This document shows positions 1-10,491 of a stretch of DNA of 64,000 nt, in pieces. How positions within the stretch are numbered: the stretch's first letter is position 1; the number at the start of each line of letters is the position of its first letter. This DNA comes from Campylobacter novaezeelandiae (lineage in GTDB: Bacteria; Campylobacterota; Campylobacteria; Campylobacterales; Campylobacteraceae): NCBI RefSeq assembly GCF_004323845.1, contig NZ_QPGR01000006.1, positions 56,394 to 120,393 of the forward strand, given 5' to 3'. The position numbers were made by a program, and so were the translations under genes. The notes below the pieces were generated by a model. The model was not told where the DNA came from, made no database searches, and was given only the letters and a program-made list of their open reading frames with translations.

Positions 1-905
<905 letters not shown>

Positions 906-917
906 AAGGAAGATATT

Positions 918-1889
918 ATGGGAAAAAATAGTTTAATTGGTGGATCAATTTGGGAGGAGTATTCTCAAAAAGTTCAAGATAGAATGAATAATCCAAAACA
1001 TATGGGTGAATTTAACGAAGAAGATGCCAAAGCTCGTAATGCAAAATTAATTGTTGCAGATTTTGGAGCAGAAAGTTGTGGCGATGCTGTAAGACTTTAT
1101 TGGCTTGTTGATGAGAAAACAGATATTATTATAGATGCTAAATTTAAAAGTTTTGGTTGTGGGACGGCTATTGCAAGTAGTGATACTATGGTTGAACTTT
1201 GTATAGGAAAAAAAGTTGATGAAGCTGTTAAAATTACTAATTTAGATGTTGAATTTGCAATGCGTGATAATCCAGAAACCCCAGCTGTTCCACCGCAAAA
1301 AATGCATTGTTCTGTAATGGCTTATGATGTCATTAAACAAGCAGCAGCTCAGTATAAAGGAGTAAATCCAGAAGATTTTGAAGATCAAATTATAGTTTGT
1401 GAATGTGCTAGGGTGAGCCTTGGAACAATTAAAGAAGTGATTAAACTTAATGATTTGCATTCTGTTGAAGAAATTACTCAGTTTACAAAAGCAGGAGCAT
1501 TTTGCAAATCTTGCGTAAAACCAGGTGGACATGAGAGTAGAGAGTATTATTTGGTCGATATTTTGGCACAAACTAGGGCCGAAATGGAAAAAGAAAAACT
1601 TCAAGGAAATTTGAAAGATGACATTTCTTTTAATGATATGACTGTCGTAAAACAATTAAAAGCAGTAGAGACTGTTTTAGATAGTGAAATTCGTCCAATG
1701 CTACATGGCGATGGTGGAGATTTAGAAGTAATTGATATACAAAAATCAGAAAATGCAACGATCGATGTATATATACGTTATCTTGGTGCTTGTAGTGGAT
1801 GTTCTAGTGGCAGCGGATCGACACTTTATGCTATAGAAAATATTTTACAAGAAGAATTAAGTCCAAATATACGCGTATTGCCTGTTTGA
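918..1889 (+). CDS. nifU: Fe-S cluster scaffold NifU
   Basis: Three-part NifU of 323 aa, the usual full length. The N-terminal IscU-like domain (about 1-150) has scaffold cysteines in ESCGDA, FGCGT and MHCSV. The central [2Fe-2S] domain has Cys 161, 163, 196 and 199 (CECAR, CKSC). The C-terminal Nfu-like domain has CSGC at Cys 292/295. It builds Fe-S clusters from sulfur supplied by NifS and passes them to target proteins in the cytoplasm. The start is supported by GAAGGA 8 nt upstream. A hairpin follows the stop, so the operon probably ends here. Confidence 0.96.
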   Translation: MGKNSLIGGSIWEEYSQKVQDRMNNPKHMGEFNEEDAKARNAKLIVADFGAESCGDAVRLYWLVDEKTDIIIDAKFKSFGCGTAIASSDTMVELCIGKKVDEAVKITNLDVEFAMRDNPETPAVPPQKMHCSVMAYDVIKQAAAQYKGVNPEDFEDQIIVCECARVSLGTIKEVIKLNDLHSVEEITQFTKAGAFCKSCVKPGGHESREYYLVDILAQTRAEMEKEKLQGNLKDDISFNDMTVVKQLKAVETVLDSEIRPMLHGDGGDLEVIDIQKSENATIDVYIRYLGACSGCSSGSGSTLYAIENILQEELSPNIRVLPV

Positions 1890-1897
1890 TTTATTTG

Positions 1898-1931
1898 ATT
1901 AAAGCTTATATTATAAGCTTTAATTTTTATA
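1898..1931 (+). terminator. Probable intrinsic terminator after nifU
   Basis: Inverted repeat ATTAAAGCTTATA (1898-1910) and TATAAGCTTTAAT (1912-1924), then TTTTTAT. It begins 9 nt after the nifU stop. The arms are AT-rich, so strength is uncertain. A second weak palindrome (AAACTTAAA / TTTAAGTTT) follows at about 1932-1950. Confidence 0.6.
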
Positions 1932-1950
1932 AAACTTAAATTTTAAGTTT

Positions 1951-2877
1951 AGGTTATGATGTTTTTACCCTAGTGTTGTAGTACCAGAATACACTGCAGA
2001 TATAGGTACAAAAAAAGGTGAAAAGGTTGATTATGCAATTTTTAAAGACTCAAAACCTTTTATTCTTATCGAAGCTAAAAATCATACTGAAAATTTAGAT
2101 AATCACAATAATCAGCTTATAAGATATTTTAATGCTAGTCCAAGTATAAAATTCGCTATTCTTACTAATGGAATTGAGTATAGATTTTTCACTGATATGG
2201 ATCAGGTTAATTTAATGGATAAAACTCCTTTTTTTGTAATAAATCTTGAAAAATTAAAGCCTAGAGATATTAAAGATTTAAAACGTTTTATTTGCACAGA
2301 TTTAAATTTGGATGAAATTTTAAGTATTGCCATGGAAAAAAAGCATTACAGAGGTATACAAGAAATATTTAAAAATGAAATAGAAAATCCAAGTGATGAG
2401 TTTACAAGCTTTTTTGCTAAACAAATGACAGAAAAAAGAATGACTAGTGCTGTTTTAGATGAATTTAGAAATTATATAAAAAAATCTTTTAAAGAAATCA
2501 TTAATGATTTAGCTTATGAGAAAATTACAAGTATTAAAAATAATTTATAAAGTATTAATGATGATGAAAATGAAGAACAAATTGATGAAAATAAAGATAT
2601 AGTTACTACTGAAGAAGAATTGCAAGGTTTTTATATAGTAAAGTCGATACTAGCACAAGCTAATGTGAGTCTTGATGATATAAGCTATAAAGATACTTTA
2701 AGTTATTTTGGAATTTTATATCAAGGTAAGGTTACAAAATGGATATGTAGATTGTATTTTAATACATCTAAAAAATCAATAACTTTTCCAGATGGAATAA
2801 ATGTTGGCATAGAAAAATTAGAAGATTTATATAATTTAAAAGACGAAATTATTAAAGCTTATGAAAGTAGAAAATAA
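1951..2877 (+). pseudogene. Decayed type I restriction enzyme N-domain-like protein (COG4748-type)
   Basis: Broken remnant. From 1978 one frame reads VVPEYTADIGTKKGEKVDYA, then PFILIEAKNH, QLIRYF and AILTNGIEYRFF, the pattern I know from COG4748 proteins related to the HsdR N-terminal nuclease domain (D...E-x-K type). Damage: the start is missing; GYDVF (1953-1967) is in a different frame from PSVVVPEY, implying a frameshift near 1968; a TAA at 2548-2550 interrupts the frame, which then stays open to the stop at 2875-2877. The 3' part matches the family's C-terminal region only loosely. Intact fragments (2197-2550, 2620-2877) could be called as small genes but have no convincing ribosome sites. 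Probably a non-functional relic of a defence gene. Confidence 0.75.
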
Positions 2878-2880
2878 ATG

Positions 2881-2916
2881 AAAAATCTAAGTTTTAATTT
2901 CTTACTTAAAACTTAG
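2881..2916 (-). terminator. Hairpin terminator for the DUF2393 gene pair
   Basis: Arms CTAAGTTTTAA (2887-2897) and TTAAAACTTAG (2906-2916) with an 8-nt loop. Read on the minus strand it is followed by ATTTTTCATTT, and it overlaps the stop codon of the minus-strand gene ending at 2913. It could also stop transcripts leaving the pseudogene. Confidence 0.6.
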
Positions 2917-3431
2917 ATACATTTTAAAGTATTGTAAATTTCTGGATTAGAGAAACTTGGAGGAAAAGGAACAGTCGCTGAAAACTCTTTATAAGTATTG
3001 CCTGGCAATTTATCAATAATTTCTATAATATATGATACGGAATCGCTTTTCATTTTTGCTTTTTTCAGATTTTCTTCATAAAAAATGTCTTTATTTGCTT
3101 TTTTTCTATCGACCATATTAAGGTAAAGATAGCATTTTTTGATGTCAAATTTGGTTAAATTTTTAACCTTTCCTTTGATGATTAAATTTTCATTTCTTAA
3201 ATCTCTTGTATAGTTTAATTTTTCAATACTTGCTTTGACAGTAAATTGATTAATTGTAAGAAAAGTTGAGTAAATTAAAAGAGAGCTAAAAATTGTATTA
3301 ATAGTGTAAAATAATAAAGCACTTTCTTTTTGTTTAACCTTTAAAAAAATAATAATACAAATAAGTATAAAACATAAAAATAAAATGATAAAAGCCAATA
3401 AATGAAAAATAGTAAAATGCATTAAAAACAC
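2913..3431 (-). CDS. DUF2393-type membrane protein (Cj0266c/Cj0267c-like)
   Basis: 172-aa protein with two N-terminal membrane helices (about 9-31 and 41-62) and a polar domain of about 110 residues, probably periplasmic, containing NLIIKGKVKNLTKFDIKKC. This resembles the DUF2393 family of Campylobacter and Helicobacter; no function is known to me. Its start overlaps the end of the next minus-strand gene by 10 nt. That gene has the same layout, so the two are probably tandem paralogues in one operon with the band-7 gene upstream. C. jejuni has the same trio (Cj0266c-Cj0268c, from memory). Confidence 0.8.
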   Translation of the reverse strand: MFLMHFTIFHLLAFIILFLCFILICIIIFLKVKQKESALLFYTINTIFSSLLIYSTFLTINQFTVKASIEKLNYTRDLRNENLIIKGKVKNLTKFDIKKCYLYLNMVDRKKANKDIFYEENLKKAKMKSDSVSYIIEIIDKLPGNTYKEFSATVPFPPSFSNPEIYNTLKCI

Positions 3432-3946
3432 TTTGAATCTAATTTTATAGTATGATTTTCATCATTAAAATTTTCAAAAGTTATTCTTTGAGTCTGAGTT
3501 GTATTTTTTTTGAGATTTTTGATTTCTATACTCTTTTTTCTATAAGGTATAAGTTGATTTTTATAATAAAATACTAGATTGCTTTTATCAGAATTTTTAT
3601 AAATCTTAGCAGTAATTTTGCAAATTTTAAAATTAGTTTTAGCAGTATTGCTAATATCAAAATCAACAACTAAAGAATTAGAACTTTGAATTTTTAATTC
3701 TTGAATGATATGTGTTTTGCGGTTTCTTACCTCTAAATCTACAAATTTATAACTATATATGTAAAGGAAAAAACAAACAATAATATCAAAAGCAATAATG
3801 ACTAAGGCGGTAATAGGTCTATGTTTTAAAAAAAAGCATAAAAGCAATATGCAAATAAAAAGAAAAAATATAAATACAATCAGCATATAATCAACCAAAT
3901 AAAAATGGTTGATATAAAATAATAAATTTTCTCTTAAGCTTTGCAT
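3422..3946 (-). CDS. DUF2393-type membrane protein, paralogue of its neighbour
   Basis: 174 aa with two membrane helices (about 17-37 and 46-65) and a soluble domain with the same pattern as the downstream gene (LVVDFDISNTAKTNFKICK, matching LIIKGKVKNLTKFDIKKC). It lies 14 nt after the band-7 gene and overlaps the next gene by 10 nt, so it is probably co-transcribed with both. Pairing with an SPFH protein suggests a membrane-organising role, but that is inference. Function unknown. Confidence 0.8.
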   Translation of the reverse strand: MQSLRENLLFYINHFYLVDYMLIVFIFFLFICILLLCFFLKHRPITALVIIAFDIIVCFFLYIYSYKFVDLEVRNRKTHIIQELKIQSSNSLVVDFDISNTAKTNFKICKITAKIYKNSDKSNLVFYYKNQLIPYRKKSIEIKNLKKNTTQTQRITFENFNDENHTIKLDSKCF

Positions 3947-3960
3947 TTTGCTTTCAATAT

Positions 3961-5025
3961 TTAATTATTAATAGAACTTTGCCTTTTGGCATCTTTTGTA
4001 TCAACCCAAATATTTGGAACCGCGCCTCCAGGAGTCAAGAAAATTTTGGCATCTTTATTGATTTTTAAAGCCTCATTAAATTCTTTTTGAGTTTCTATTT
4101 GTTTAAGTGTTAATAAAGGATTATTTAAGCTATTGGCAATTTCTTTGTTTGAATATGCTTGTGCATCTGCTTCAATTTTAACAGCCATTGCTTTACCTTT
4201 AGCACTGATAATAGTTGCATTGGCTTCACCCTCGGCTAAAGCTGCTTTTTTCAAAGCTTCCTGATTAGCTCTTTCTACCTCGTATTTTGTTCTTTCAGCT
4301 TCTTGTTTAGCAATTTGAACGCGTTCGATTTGTTCTTTCACTTTAGAAGGAAGTATGATTTCTCTTAGTTGAACTGCACGAAGTTCTACGGGTTCGTTAG
4401 GTTGTGCCTCTATAGTCTTTCTAATACCTTCTTCGATTTGAGTAGCTATAGCATTACGATTAGTTGGAAGTTCTTCTGCTGTGTATTTACCTACTACGCT
4501 TCTTACCACATCACGTACTACAGGATCGATAATTTTATTTTCCCAGTTTAAGCTCCAAGTAGCAATAGTTTGAGGAACTTGTAAAGGATTTAAGCGATAT
4601 TGAACAGTTACATCTATAGAAACTGGAAGTCCTCTTGAGTCTAAAACAGAAATACTGTTTTTGTTAATGACACCAGATCCCAAATTTAAATTTTCATTAG
4701 TTCCTTCTATGGAGGCATAGTTGATTTGCCTTACTCTAGTATCGATAATGGTAATTTTTTGTATAAAAGGCAAGAAAAAGTGAAGTCCTGGTTCTAAAGG
4801 ATTAGGATTATATTTACCAGTTGTTGATTTAATCCCCATTTCACCGGAATTTACTATAGCAAAAGGTTTTGCAACGATAATTAGTAATATAATTGCAAGA
4901 ATGATATAAATTATAGGTGAAAATTTTCCAAAACCTTTAAAATTAAAATCTGGAGTTTTAAAATTTAAGTTTTGTTTATTGTTCTGATTTTTTTTATTGA
5001 AATAATCATTTAAATCAGCCGGCAT
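3961..5025 (-). CDS. SPFH/band-7 (prohibitin/HflK-C-like) membrane protein
   Basis: 354 aa. A Gln/Asn/Lys-rich cytoplasmic start is followed by one membrane helix (about 36-57), then the band-7 domain (VNSGEMGIKSTTGKY, LEPGLHFFLPF, QINYAS) and a long charged coiled coil rich in Ala/Glu/Lys (EQIERVQIAKQEAERTKYE and on). Such proteins form large inner-membrane rings that organise membrane domains or tune FtsH-type proteases; the target here is unknown. The start has a good GAAAGGA site. Matches Cj0268c in context. In C. jejuni ilvE (Cj0269c) lies between it and the tautomerase; here there are only 153 nt and no ilvE. Confidence 0.88.
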   Translation of the reverse strand: MPADLNDYFNKKNQNNKQNLNFKTPDFNFKGFGKFSPIIYIILAIILLIIVAKPFAIVNSGEMGIKSTTGKYNPNPLEPGLHFFLPFIQKITIIDTRVRQINYASIEGTNENLNLGSGVINKNSISVLDSRGLPVSIDVTVQYRLNPLQVPQTIATWSLNWENKIIDPVVRDVVRSVVGKYTAEELPTNRNAIATQIEEGIRKTIEAQPNEPVELRAVQLREIILPSKVKEQIERVQIAKQEAERTKYEVERANQEALKKAALAEGEANATIISAKGKAMAVKIEADAQAYSNKEIANSLNNPLLTLKQIETQKEFNEALKINKDAKIFLTPGGAVPNIWVDTKDAKRQSSINN

Positions 5026-5062
5026 TTTTTTCCTTTCGTAATGTTCTTAAAAATAACTTATC

Positions 5063-5091
5063 AATCATTAATTTTTATTTTTTTAATGATT
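5063..5091. repeat. Inverted repeat in the divergent intergenic region
   Basis: AATCATTAA (5063-5071) and TTAATGATT (5083-5091) around an 11-nt T-rich spacer, between the minus-strand band-7 gene and the plus-strand tautomerase. Could be an operator or chance in AT-rich DNA. Confidence 0.3.
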
Positions 5092-5141
5092 TTATAATTT
5101 TATCAAAAATATACTAATGAAATTAAAAATTGTAAAATAAT

Positions 5142-5173
5142 TATAATTTTGAGTATTTCAAATTTTTAAGGAG
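5142..5173 (+). promoter_or_regulatory. Promoter -10 and ribosome site for the tautomerase-bcp-queH operon
   Basis: TATAAT at 5142-5147, then AAGGAG at 5168-5173 five bases before the ATG at 5179. No clear -35 box, as is usual in Campylobacter. Confidence 0.55.
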
Positions 5174-5178
5174 TTTAT

Positions 5179-5385
5179 ATGCCTTTAGTTACTATAAAAC
5201 TTGCAAAACCTGCACTAAGTAAAGAGCAAAAATCTAATTTAATTTCTGATATAACAGAGCTTTTAAGCACTAAATATAACAAGAACAAAGAAAGAGTTGT
5301 TGTTGTTTTAGAAGATATTGAAAATTATGATATTGCTTTTGGTGGAAAAAGCGTAGAACAAATTAAAAAGGAAGAAAATGAGTGA
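5179..5385 (+). CDS. 4-oxalocrotonate tautomerase family protein
   Basis: 68-aa tautomerase of the 4-OT/DmpI type. The catalytic Pro comes directly after the initiator Met (MPLVTIKLAKPALS), and the protein has the usual subunit length for these small hexamers. These enzymes tautomerise keto-enol substrates; the substrate here is unknown. AAGGAG gives a clear start. The end overlaps bcp by 8 nt, as for Cj0270-Cj0271, so the two are translationally linked. Confidence 0.9.
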   Translation: MPLVTIKLAKPALSKEQKSNLISDITELLSTKYNKNKERVVVVLEDIENYDIAFGGKSVEQIKKEENE

Positions 5386-5836
5386 ATTAAAAATAGGAGA
5401 TTATGCACCTGCTTTTGAGTTGTTAAATCAAGATGGTATTAAAATTTCTTTAAAAGACTTTATTGGAAAAAAGGTAATTTTATATTTTTATCCAAAGGAT
5501 AATACTCCAGGTTGCACGATAGAAGCTTGTGATTTTAGTGAGGATTATGAAAAATTTAGTGAAAAAAATGCAGTGATTATCGGTATAAGTCCAGATAGTG
5601 TTAAGTCTCATACGAATTTTATACAAAAATATAACTTAAAGCATATTTTATTAAGTGATAGTGAAAAGGAAATTTCAAGAATATATGGAGCATGGGGAAT
5701 TAAAAAAAATTATGGCAAAGAATATGAGGGAATTATACGATCAACTTTTGTTATAGATGAAAAAGGTAAAATTATTAAAATTTATAAAAATGTTAAAGCC
5801 AAAAATCATGCACAAAAAGTTCTTGAAGAGCTTTAA
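5378..5836 (+). CDS. bcp: Thiol peroxidase Bcp (peroxiredoxin Q)
   Basis: 152-aa peroxiredoxin of the AhpC/TSA family. YPKDNTPGCTIEACDF carries the peroxidatic Cys (about 46, in PGCT) and the second Cys five residues later, the BCP/PrxQ arrangement. It reduces hydrogen and organic peroxides using thioredoxin and protects this microaerophile from oxidative stress (family knowledge). Its start overlaps the tautomerase gene by 8 nt, and its stop lies 2 nt before queH. Confidence 0.94.
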   Translation: MSELKIGDYAPAFELLNQDGIKISLKDFIGKKVILYFYPKDNTPGCTIEACDFSEDYEKFSEKNAVIIGISPDSVKSHTNFIQKYNLKHILLSDSEKEISRIYGAWGIKKNYGKEYEGIIRSTFVIDEKGKIIKIYKNVKAKNHAQKVLEEL

Positions 5837-5838
5837 TA

Positions 5839-6912
5839 ATGCTTGTTCATATTTGTTGTAGCGTTGATTCTCATTTTTTTTTACAAGAATTAAAAAAATG
5901 CTATCCTGATGAAAAGTTGATAACCTTTTTTTATGATCCAAATATCCATCCATATAGTGAATATGAATTAAGATATTTAGATGTAAAAAGGAGTTGCAAT
6001 AAGCTTAAAATAAAACTTTACAAAGGTAATTATGATTATATTACTTGGCTTAATGCAGTTCGTGGCTATGAAGATGAGCCAGAAAAAGGGGCAAGATGCT
6101 CTATTTGTTTTGATTTGAGAATTTTAAAAAGCGTAGAGTTTGCTAAAAAGCTTGGCGAAACAAAATTAACAACAACTCTTCTTACAAGCCCTAAAAAAGA
6201 TCTAAAACAACTTGAAGAGGCTTTAAATAAACAATGCACGTCTTATGGTATTAAATTTATAGCTCCTGATTTTAGAAAAAATGGTGGAACACAAAGACAA
6301 TTTGCTTTAGCTAAAAAAGATATGCTTTATCATCAAAATTATTGCGGTTGTATTTATGGACTTAAAAAGCAAAAAGAAAATAAAAATTTTATTGATGAGT
6401 TAATGTGTCCTATTACTAAGCAAATTCTTCCTTCTAGTATAGAAGAGAGAATTTCATTGTATAAAAAAGTTTTTAAATTGGAACAAAAAGAAATTGCTTT
6501 TAAACTTTCAAGGGAAAAATTTTTAAACTATAGACTTTTAAAAGCTTTAATAAAAATTGATAAAAAAGTTGTTAAAAGTTATATTTTATTTTATTCTCAT
6601 TTTAAAAATTCTTATACCAAATTTAGTTTGGAAAAAGATTATGAACAAGTTTATATGAGCTTTAAGGATGAAATAAATTTTTGGGATTTTAATTATTTTA
6701 ATGCCTTATTGAAAAATAAATTTAAAGATTTTAATGAATTGTTAAATAAGCCATTAAAAATTAAACAAGAAATTTCTTTGCGTCAAAGATTATTAGGTAC
6801 TTATAATCTTTCTCCTATTGTTATTTTAGATAAAATTACCAAAGGACGTTATGAAATTTTAGCTCAAAGTGAAATTTATTTTGATACAAGAGAAAAAATT
6901 ATTTTAATTTAA
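5839..6912 (+). CDS. queH: Epoxyqueuosine reductase QueH (DUF208) with C-terminal extension
   Basis: 357 aa. The N-terminal 190 residues are the QueH family: HICCSVDS with paired Cys, FFYDPNIHPYSEYELR, GARCSICFDLR with CxxC, LLTSPKKD, and YCGCIYG. QueH does the last step of queuosine synthesis in tRNA, reducing epoxyqueuosine as an alternative to QueG. The Cys pairs bind the Fe-S cluster and metal. The remaining 165 or so residues are Lys-rich and look like the extension found in Campylobacter and Helicobacter homologues (Cj0272-like); I cannot assign a role to them. Confidence 0.85.
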   Translation: MLVHICCSVDSHFFLQELKKCYPDEKLITFFYDPNIHPYSEYELRYLDVKRSCNKLKIKLYKGNYDYITWLNAVRGYEDEPEKGARCSICFDLRILKSVEFAKKLGETKLTTTLLTSPKKDLKQLEEALNKQCTSYGIKFIAPDFRKNGGTQRQFALAKKDMLYHQNYCGCIYGLKKQKENKNFIDELMCPITKQILPSSIEERISLYKKVFKLEQKEIAFKLSREKFLNYRLLKALIKIDKKVVKSYILFYSHFKNSYTKFSLEKDYEQVYMSFKDEINFWDFNYFNALLKNKFKDFNELLNKPLKIKQEISLRQRLLGTYNLSPIVILDKITKGRYEILAQSEIYFDTREKIILI

Positions 6913-6942
6913 TATCATTTAAATTTTTATGCTTTTATTAGT

Positions 6943-6958
6943 ATTTTTTTTGTAAAAT
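6943..6958 (+). promoter_or_regulatory. Probable promoter of the fabZ-lpxA-clpX-mreB-mreC operon
   Basis: A T-rich stretch, then TGTAAAATTC with a -10 match TAAAAT at 6953-6958, 36 nt before the fabZ ATG. This is the only sizeable gap (82 nt) before the overlapping operon that follows. Confidence 0.45.
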
Positions 6959-6994
6959 TCAGTTTTTTTGTAATAAATGTATTGAAGGCTTTTA

Positions 6995-7435
6995 ATGATA
7001 AATGTATCACAAATTCAAGAAATTTTACCTCATCGTTACCCTTTTTTATTAGTAGATAAAATTACTGATCTTCAAAAGTCGCAAGTAGTTAAAGGTTATA
7101 AAAATATTAGCATTAGCGATCCAGTTTTTTTAGGACATTTTCCAGATCATCCTATTTATCCAGGAGTGCTAATTTTAGAAGGTATGGCACAAACTGGAGG
7201 GGTTTTAGCTTTTGAAAGTATGGAAGATAAAGTTGATCCTAAAAGTAAAGTGGTGTATTTTACTGGTATAGACGGAGCTAAATTTAGAAATCCAGTGCGA
7301 CCTGGAGATAGGCTTGATTATGAAATGAGCGTTGTGAAAAATCGTGGAAATTTATGGATTTTTCAAGGAAAAGCTTTTGTAGATGGTATATTGGTTGCAG
7401 AAGCAGAACTTAAAGCAATGATAATTGATAAATGA
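6995..7435 (+). CDS. fabZ: (3R)-hydroxyacyl-ACP dehydratase FabZ
   Basis: 146-aa hot-dog dehydratase of fatty-acid elongation (type II system), cytoplasmic. Signatures: [11 protein letters not shown] near the start, [13 protein letters not shown] with the catalytic His, and LEGMAQTGG with the catalytic Glu. It removes water from 3-hydroxyacyl-ACP, including chains for the lipid A made through LpxA, encoded next. The stop overlaps the lpxA start in ATGA. First gene of an operon matching Cj0273-Cj0277. Confidence 0.97.
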   Translation: MINVSQIQEILPHRYPFLLVDKITDLQKSQVVKGYKNISISDPVFLGHFPDHPIYPGVLILEGMAQTGGVLAFESMEDKVDPKSKVVYFTGIDGAKFRNPVRPGDRLDYEMSVVKNRGNLWIFQGKAFVDGILVAEAELKAMIIDK

Positions 7436-8226
7436 AAAATATTCATCCAAGCGCAGTTATTGAACAAGGGGCTATTTTAGGTGAAAATGTTATTATAGAA
7501 CCTTATGCTTATATAGGAAAAAATGTAAAGTTAGGCAATAATGTTACTATAAAACAAGGAGCAAGAGTTTTAGCTCATACTAGTATAGGAGATAACTCTA
7601 CCATTTTTTCTTATGCTATTGTAGGAGATATTCCTCAAGATATTTCTTACAAAAAAGATGAAATTATAAGCGGTGTTAATATAGGTAAAAATTCAGTTAT
7701 TAGAGAATTTGTAACAATAAATTCAGGAACGCAAAAAGCAAATGGGTTTACAACTATAGGAGATAACGCTTTTATTATGGCATATTGTCATGTTGCACAC
7801 GATTGTGTTTTAGGAAATAATATTATTTTGGCTAATAATGCAACTTTAGCAGGACACGTTGAATTAGGGGATTATGTTATTGTTGGTGGTTTAACTCCTA
7901 TTCATCAATTTGTTAAGGTAGGAGAAGGTTGCATGATAGCCGGCGCGTCTGCACTTTCTCAAGATATAGTTCCTTTTTGTTTAGCTGAAGGAAATCGTGC
8001 GAGCATTAGAAGTCTTAATTTGGTAGGAATTAGAAGACGTTTTGATAAAGATGAGGTCGAAAGGTTAAATAGGGCTTATAAATTCTTATTTAATAAAGGC
8101 AATATTAAAGAAAATGCACAAGAATTATTAGAAAAAAATTTAAGTGAAAATGTAAATAAAATGTGTCAATTTATTTTAGAAACAAAGCGAGGAATACCTA
8201 TTTATAAAAGGAAAAATAATGGCTAA
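7432..8226 (+). CDS. lpxA: UDP-N-acetylglucosamine O-acyltransferase LpxA
   Basis: 264 aa with a left-handed beta-helix of hexapeptide repeats ([20 protein letters not shown] and similar) over about 1-190 and a helical C-terminus. [14 protein letters not shown] holds the catalytic His. It transfers a 3-hydroxyacyl group from ACP to UDP-GlcNAc (or the 3-amino sugar analogue made by GnnA/B in campylobacters), the first step of lipid A synthesis. It overlaps fabZ by 4 nt and clpX by 8 nt. Confidence 0.96.
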   Translation: MKNIHPSAVIEQGAILGENVIIEPYAYIGKNVKLGNNVTIKQGARVLAHTSIGDNSTIFSYAIVGDIPQDISYKKDEIISGVNIGKNSVIREFVTINSGTQKANGFTTIGDNAFIMAYCHVAHDCVLGNNIILANNATLAGHVELGDYVIVGGLTPIHQFVKVGEGCMIAGASALSQDIVPFCLAEGNRASIRSLNLVGIRRRFDKDEVERLNRAYKFLFNKGNIKENAQELLEKNLSENVNKMCQFILETKRGIPIYKRKNNG

Positions 8227-9454
8227 GAAATGTAGCTTTTGCGATGAAATAGAGAGTTCACAAAGAAGAATACTCTCAAATGAGCATGATGATGCTTTTA
8301 TTTGCGAGTATTGTGTTGAGGGAGCCTATAGTTTAATCTTTGGCGAAGAGAAGAATTTAAAAGAGGTAAATCAAAAAGAGGATAATTATTTTAAAGATTT
8401 AACTCCAAAAGAATTAAAAGCTTATCTTGATCGTTATGTTATAGGACAAGAAAGAGCCAAAAAAGTTTTTAGTGTTGGAGTTTATAATCATTACAAAAGA
8501 CTTTTTAAAACACATTTAAGTGAGGATGATACAGAGTTATTTAAATCAAATATTTTATTGATAGGTCCTACAGGAAGTGGTAAAACTCTTCTTGCGCAAA
8601 CTTTAGCAAAATTCTTAGATGTTCCTATAGCTATTTGTGATGCTACTTCTTTAACTGAAGCAGGATATGTAGGGGAGGATGTTGAAAATATTTTAACAAG
8701 ATTATTACAAGCTGCTGATGGTGATGTAGAGCGTGCTCAAAAAGGAATAGTTTTTATTGACGAAATTGATAAAATTGCAAGAATGAGTGAAAACAGATCA
8801 ATTACGCGTGATGTAAGTGGAGAAGGGGTGCAACAAGCTTTGCTTAAAATTATTGAGGGTTCTTTGGTTAATATTCCTCCAAAGGGTGGCAGGAAACATC
8901 CAAATCAAGATTTTATCCAAATAGATACTTCTAATATCTTATTTGTTTGCGGTGGTGCTTTTGATGGTATCGAAACAATATTAAAAAGAAAATTAGGCGA
9001 TAATGTTGTTGGCTTTTTTGATGATAAAAAAGAGAAAAATAAAAATTTAATGGAAAAAATTGAGCCTGATGATCTTGTGCATTTTGGACTTATACCTGAA
9101 CTTATAGGACGTTTGCATATAATTACTTCCTTAAATGAATTAGACGAGGAAGATATGATAAGGATTTTAACTGAGCCTAAAAATGCTATTATTAAACAAT
9201 ATCAAAAACTTTTTGCCATTGATGGAGTAAGATTAAAATTTGAAGATGATGCTATAAGAGCAATAGCGCATTTAGCCTTAGAAAGAAAAACGGGAGCAAG
9301 AGGACTTAGAAGTATTATAGAGGAAATGATGACTGATTTAATGTTTGAACTTCCTGAATATAAAAATTATGATATTATCATCACAAAAGGCGTAGTTTGT
9401 GATAATGAAAAAGCTTTGCTAATTAAAAAAACAGATAATAAAGGAAAAGAATGA
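8219..9454 (+). CDS. clpX: ATP-dependent Clp protease ATPase subunit ClpX
   Basis: 411 aa. The N-terminal zinc domain has Cys pairs (CSFC ... CEYC); the AAA+ domain has Walker A GPTGSGKT (about 116-123), [10 protein letters not shown] pore loop region, Walker B FIDEIDKI, and RKTGARGLR sensor 2. It unfolds tagged proteins and feeds them to ClpP, which is not in this window. It overlaps lpxA by 8 nt and mreB by 4 nt (ATGA), so it is tightly coupled to envelope genes, as in C. jejuni. Confidence 0.97.
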   Translation: MAKKCSFCDEIESSQRRILSNEHDDAFICEYCVEGAYSLIFGEEKNLKEVNQKEDNYFKDLTPKELKAYLDRYVIGQERAKKVFSVGVYNHYKRLFKTHLSEDDTELFKSNILLIGPTGSGKTLLAQTLAKFLDVPIAICDATSLTEAGYVGEDVENILTRLLQAADGDVERAQKGIVFIDEIDKIARMSENRSITRDVSGEGVQQALLKIIEGSLVNIPPKGGRKHPNQDFIQIDTSNILFVCGGAFDGIETILKRKLGDNVVGFFDDKKEKNKNLMEKIEPDDLVHFGLIPELIGRLHIITSLNELDEEDMIRILTEPKNAIIKQYQKLFAIDGVRLKFEDDAIRAIAHLALERKTGARGLRSIIEEMMTDLMFELPEYKNYDIIITKGVVCDNEKALLIKKTDNKGKE

Positions 9455-10491
9455 TACTTGATCAACTTATAGGATTTTTTTCTAGCGATATGGGAATAGA
9501 TCTTGGCACGGCTAATACTTTAGTATTGGTTAAGGATAAAGGTATAGTAATCAATGAGCCTTCCGTGGTAGCAGTTGAGCGTGAAAGATATGGAAGTAAG
9601 GCTAAAATTTTAGCTGTAGGAAAAGAAGCTAAAGATATGGTAGGAAAAACCCCAGGTAACATAGAAGCCATTCGTCCTATGAAAGATGGAGTAATAGCTG
9701 ATTTTGATATGACGGAAAAAATGATTCGTTATTTTATAGAAAAAACTCATCGTAGAAAATCTTTTTTGCGTCCTAGAATTATTATTTCTGTTCCTTATGG
9801 TCTAACTCAAGTTGAAAGAAAAGCTGTTAGAGAGAGTGCTTTAAGTGCTGGTGCTAGAGAGGTATTTTTGATAGAAGAACCGATGGCAGCAGCTATTGGA
9901 GCAAATTTACCTATACAAGAACCAAAAGGAAACTTAGTTGTAGATATAGGCGGAGGAACTACTGAAATAGGTGTTATTTCTTTAGGTGGTCTGGTTATTT
10001 CAAAATCTATTCGCACTGCTGGAGATAAGCTAGATATGAGTATAGTTAATTATGTAAAAGAAAAATATAATTTAATTATAGGTGAAAGAACTGGAGAAGA
10101 GATTAAAATCACTATAGGATCAGCTATTCAGCTCATGAAAGAATTATCAATGGTTGTTAAAGGGCGTGATCAAGTAAGCGGATTGTTAAGTCGTATAGAA
10201 CTTACAAGCGAAGATGTAAGAGAGGCCATAAAAGAACAGCTTAAAGAAATAGCAGATGCTTTAAAAATGGTACTTGAAATGATGCCACCTGATTTAGCTT
10301 CAGATATTGTAGAAAATGGAGTTGTTTTAACAGGAGGTGGGGCACTTATTCGAGGACTTGACAAGTATCTAAGTGAGATTGTTCGCCTTCCAGTTTATAT
10401 AGCTGATGAACCTCTTTTAGCTGTAGCAAAGGGAACAGGTAAAGCTTTGGAGGAAATTTCATTATTACAACAGCTAACTAATGAAGAGTAG
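9451..10491 (+). CDS. mreB: Rod-shape actin homologue MreB
   Basis: 346 aa, normal length. Actin-fold nucleotide motifs: [13 protein letters not shown] (phosphate 1), [15 protein letters not shown] (phosphate 2), and [13 protein letters not shown] (adenosine). It polymerises under the inner membrane and guides cell-wall synthesis with MreC, encoded next, so it helps set the helical/rod shape. The start overlaps clpX (ATGA) and the end overlaps mreC by 11 nt. Confidence 0.97.
   Translation: MILDQLIGFFSSDMGIDLGTANTLVLVKDKGIVINEPSVVAVERERYGSKAKILAVGKEAKDMVGKTPGNIEAIRPMKDGVIADFDMTEKMIRYFIEKTHRRKSFLRPRIIISVPYGLTQVERKAVRESALSAGAREVFLIEEPMAAAIGANLPIQEPKGNLVVDIGGGTTEIGVISLGGLVISKSIRTAGDKLDMSIVNYVKEKYNLIIGERTGEEIKITIGSAIQLMKELSMVVKGRDQVSGLLSRIELTSEDVREAIKEQLKEIADALKMVLEMMPPDLASDIVENGVVLTGGGALIRGLDKYLSEIVRLPVYIADEPLLAVAKGTGKALEEISLLQQLTNEE

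Noticed and set aside
1242-1655. Minus-strand open frame inside nifU
   Set aside because: Shadow of the highly conserved nifU coding strand; no ribosome site and no recognisable protein features.
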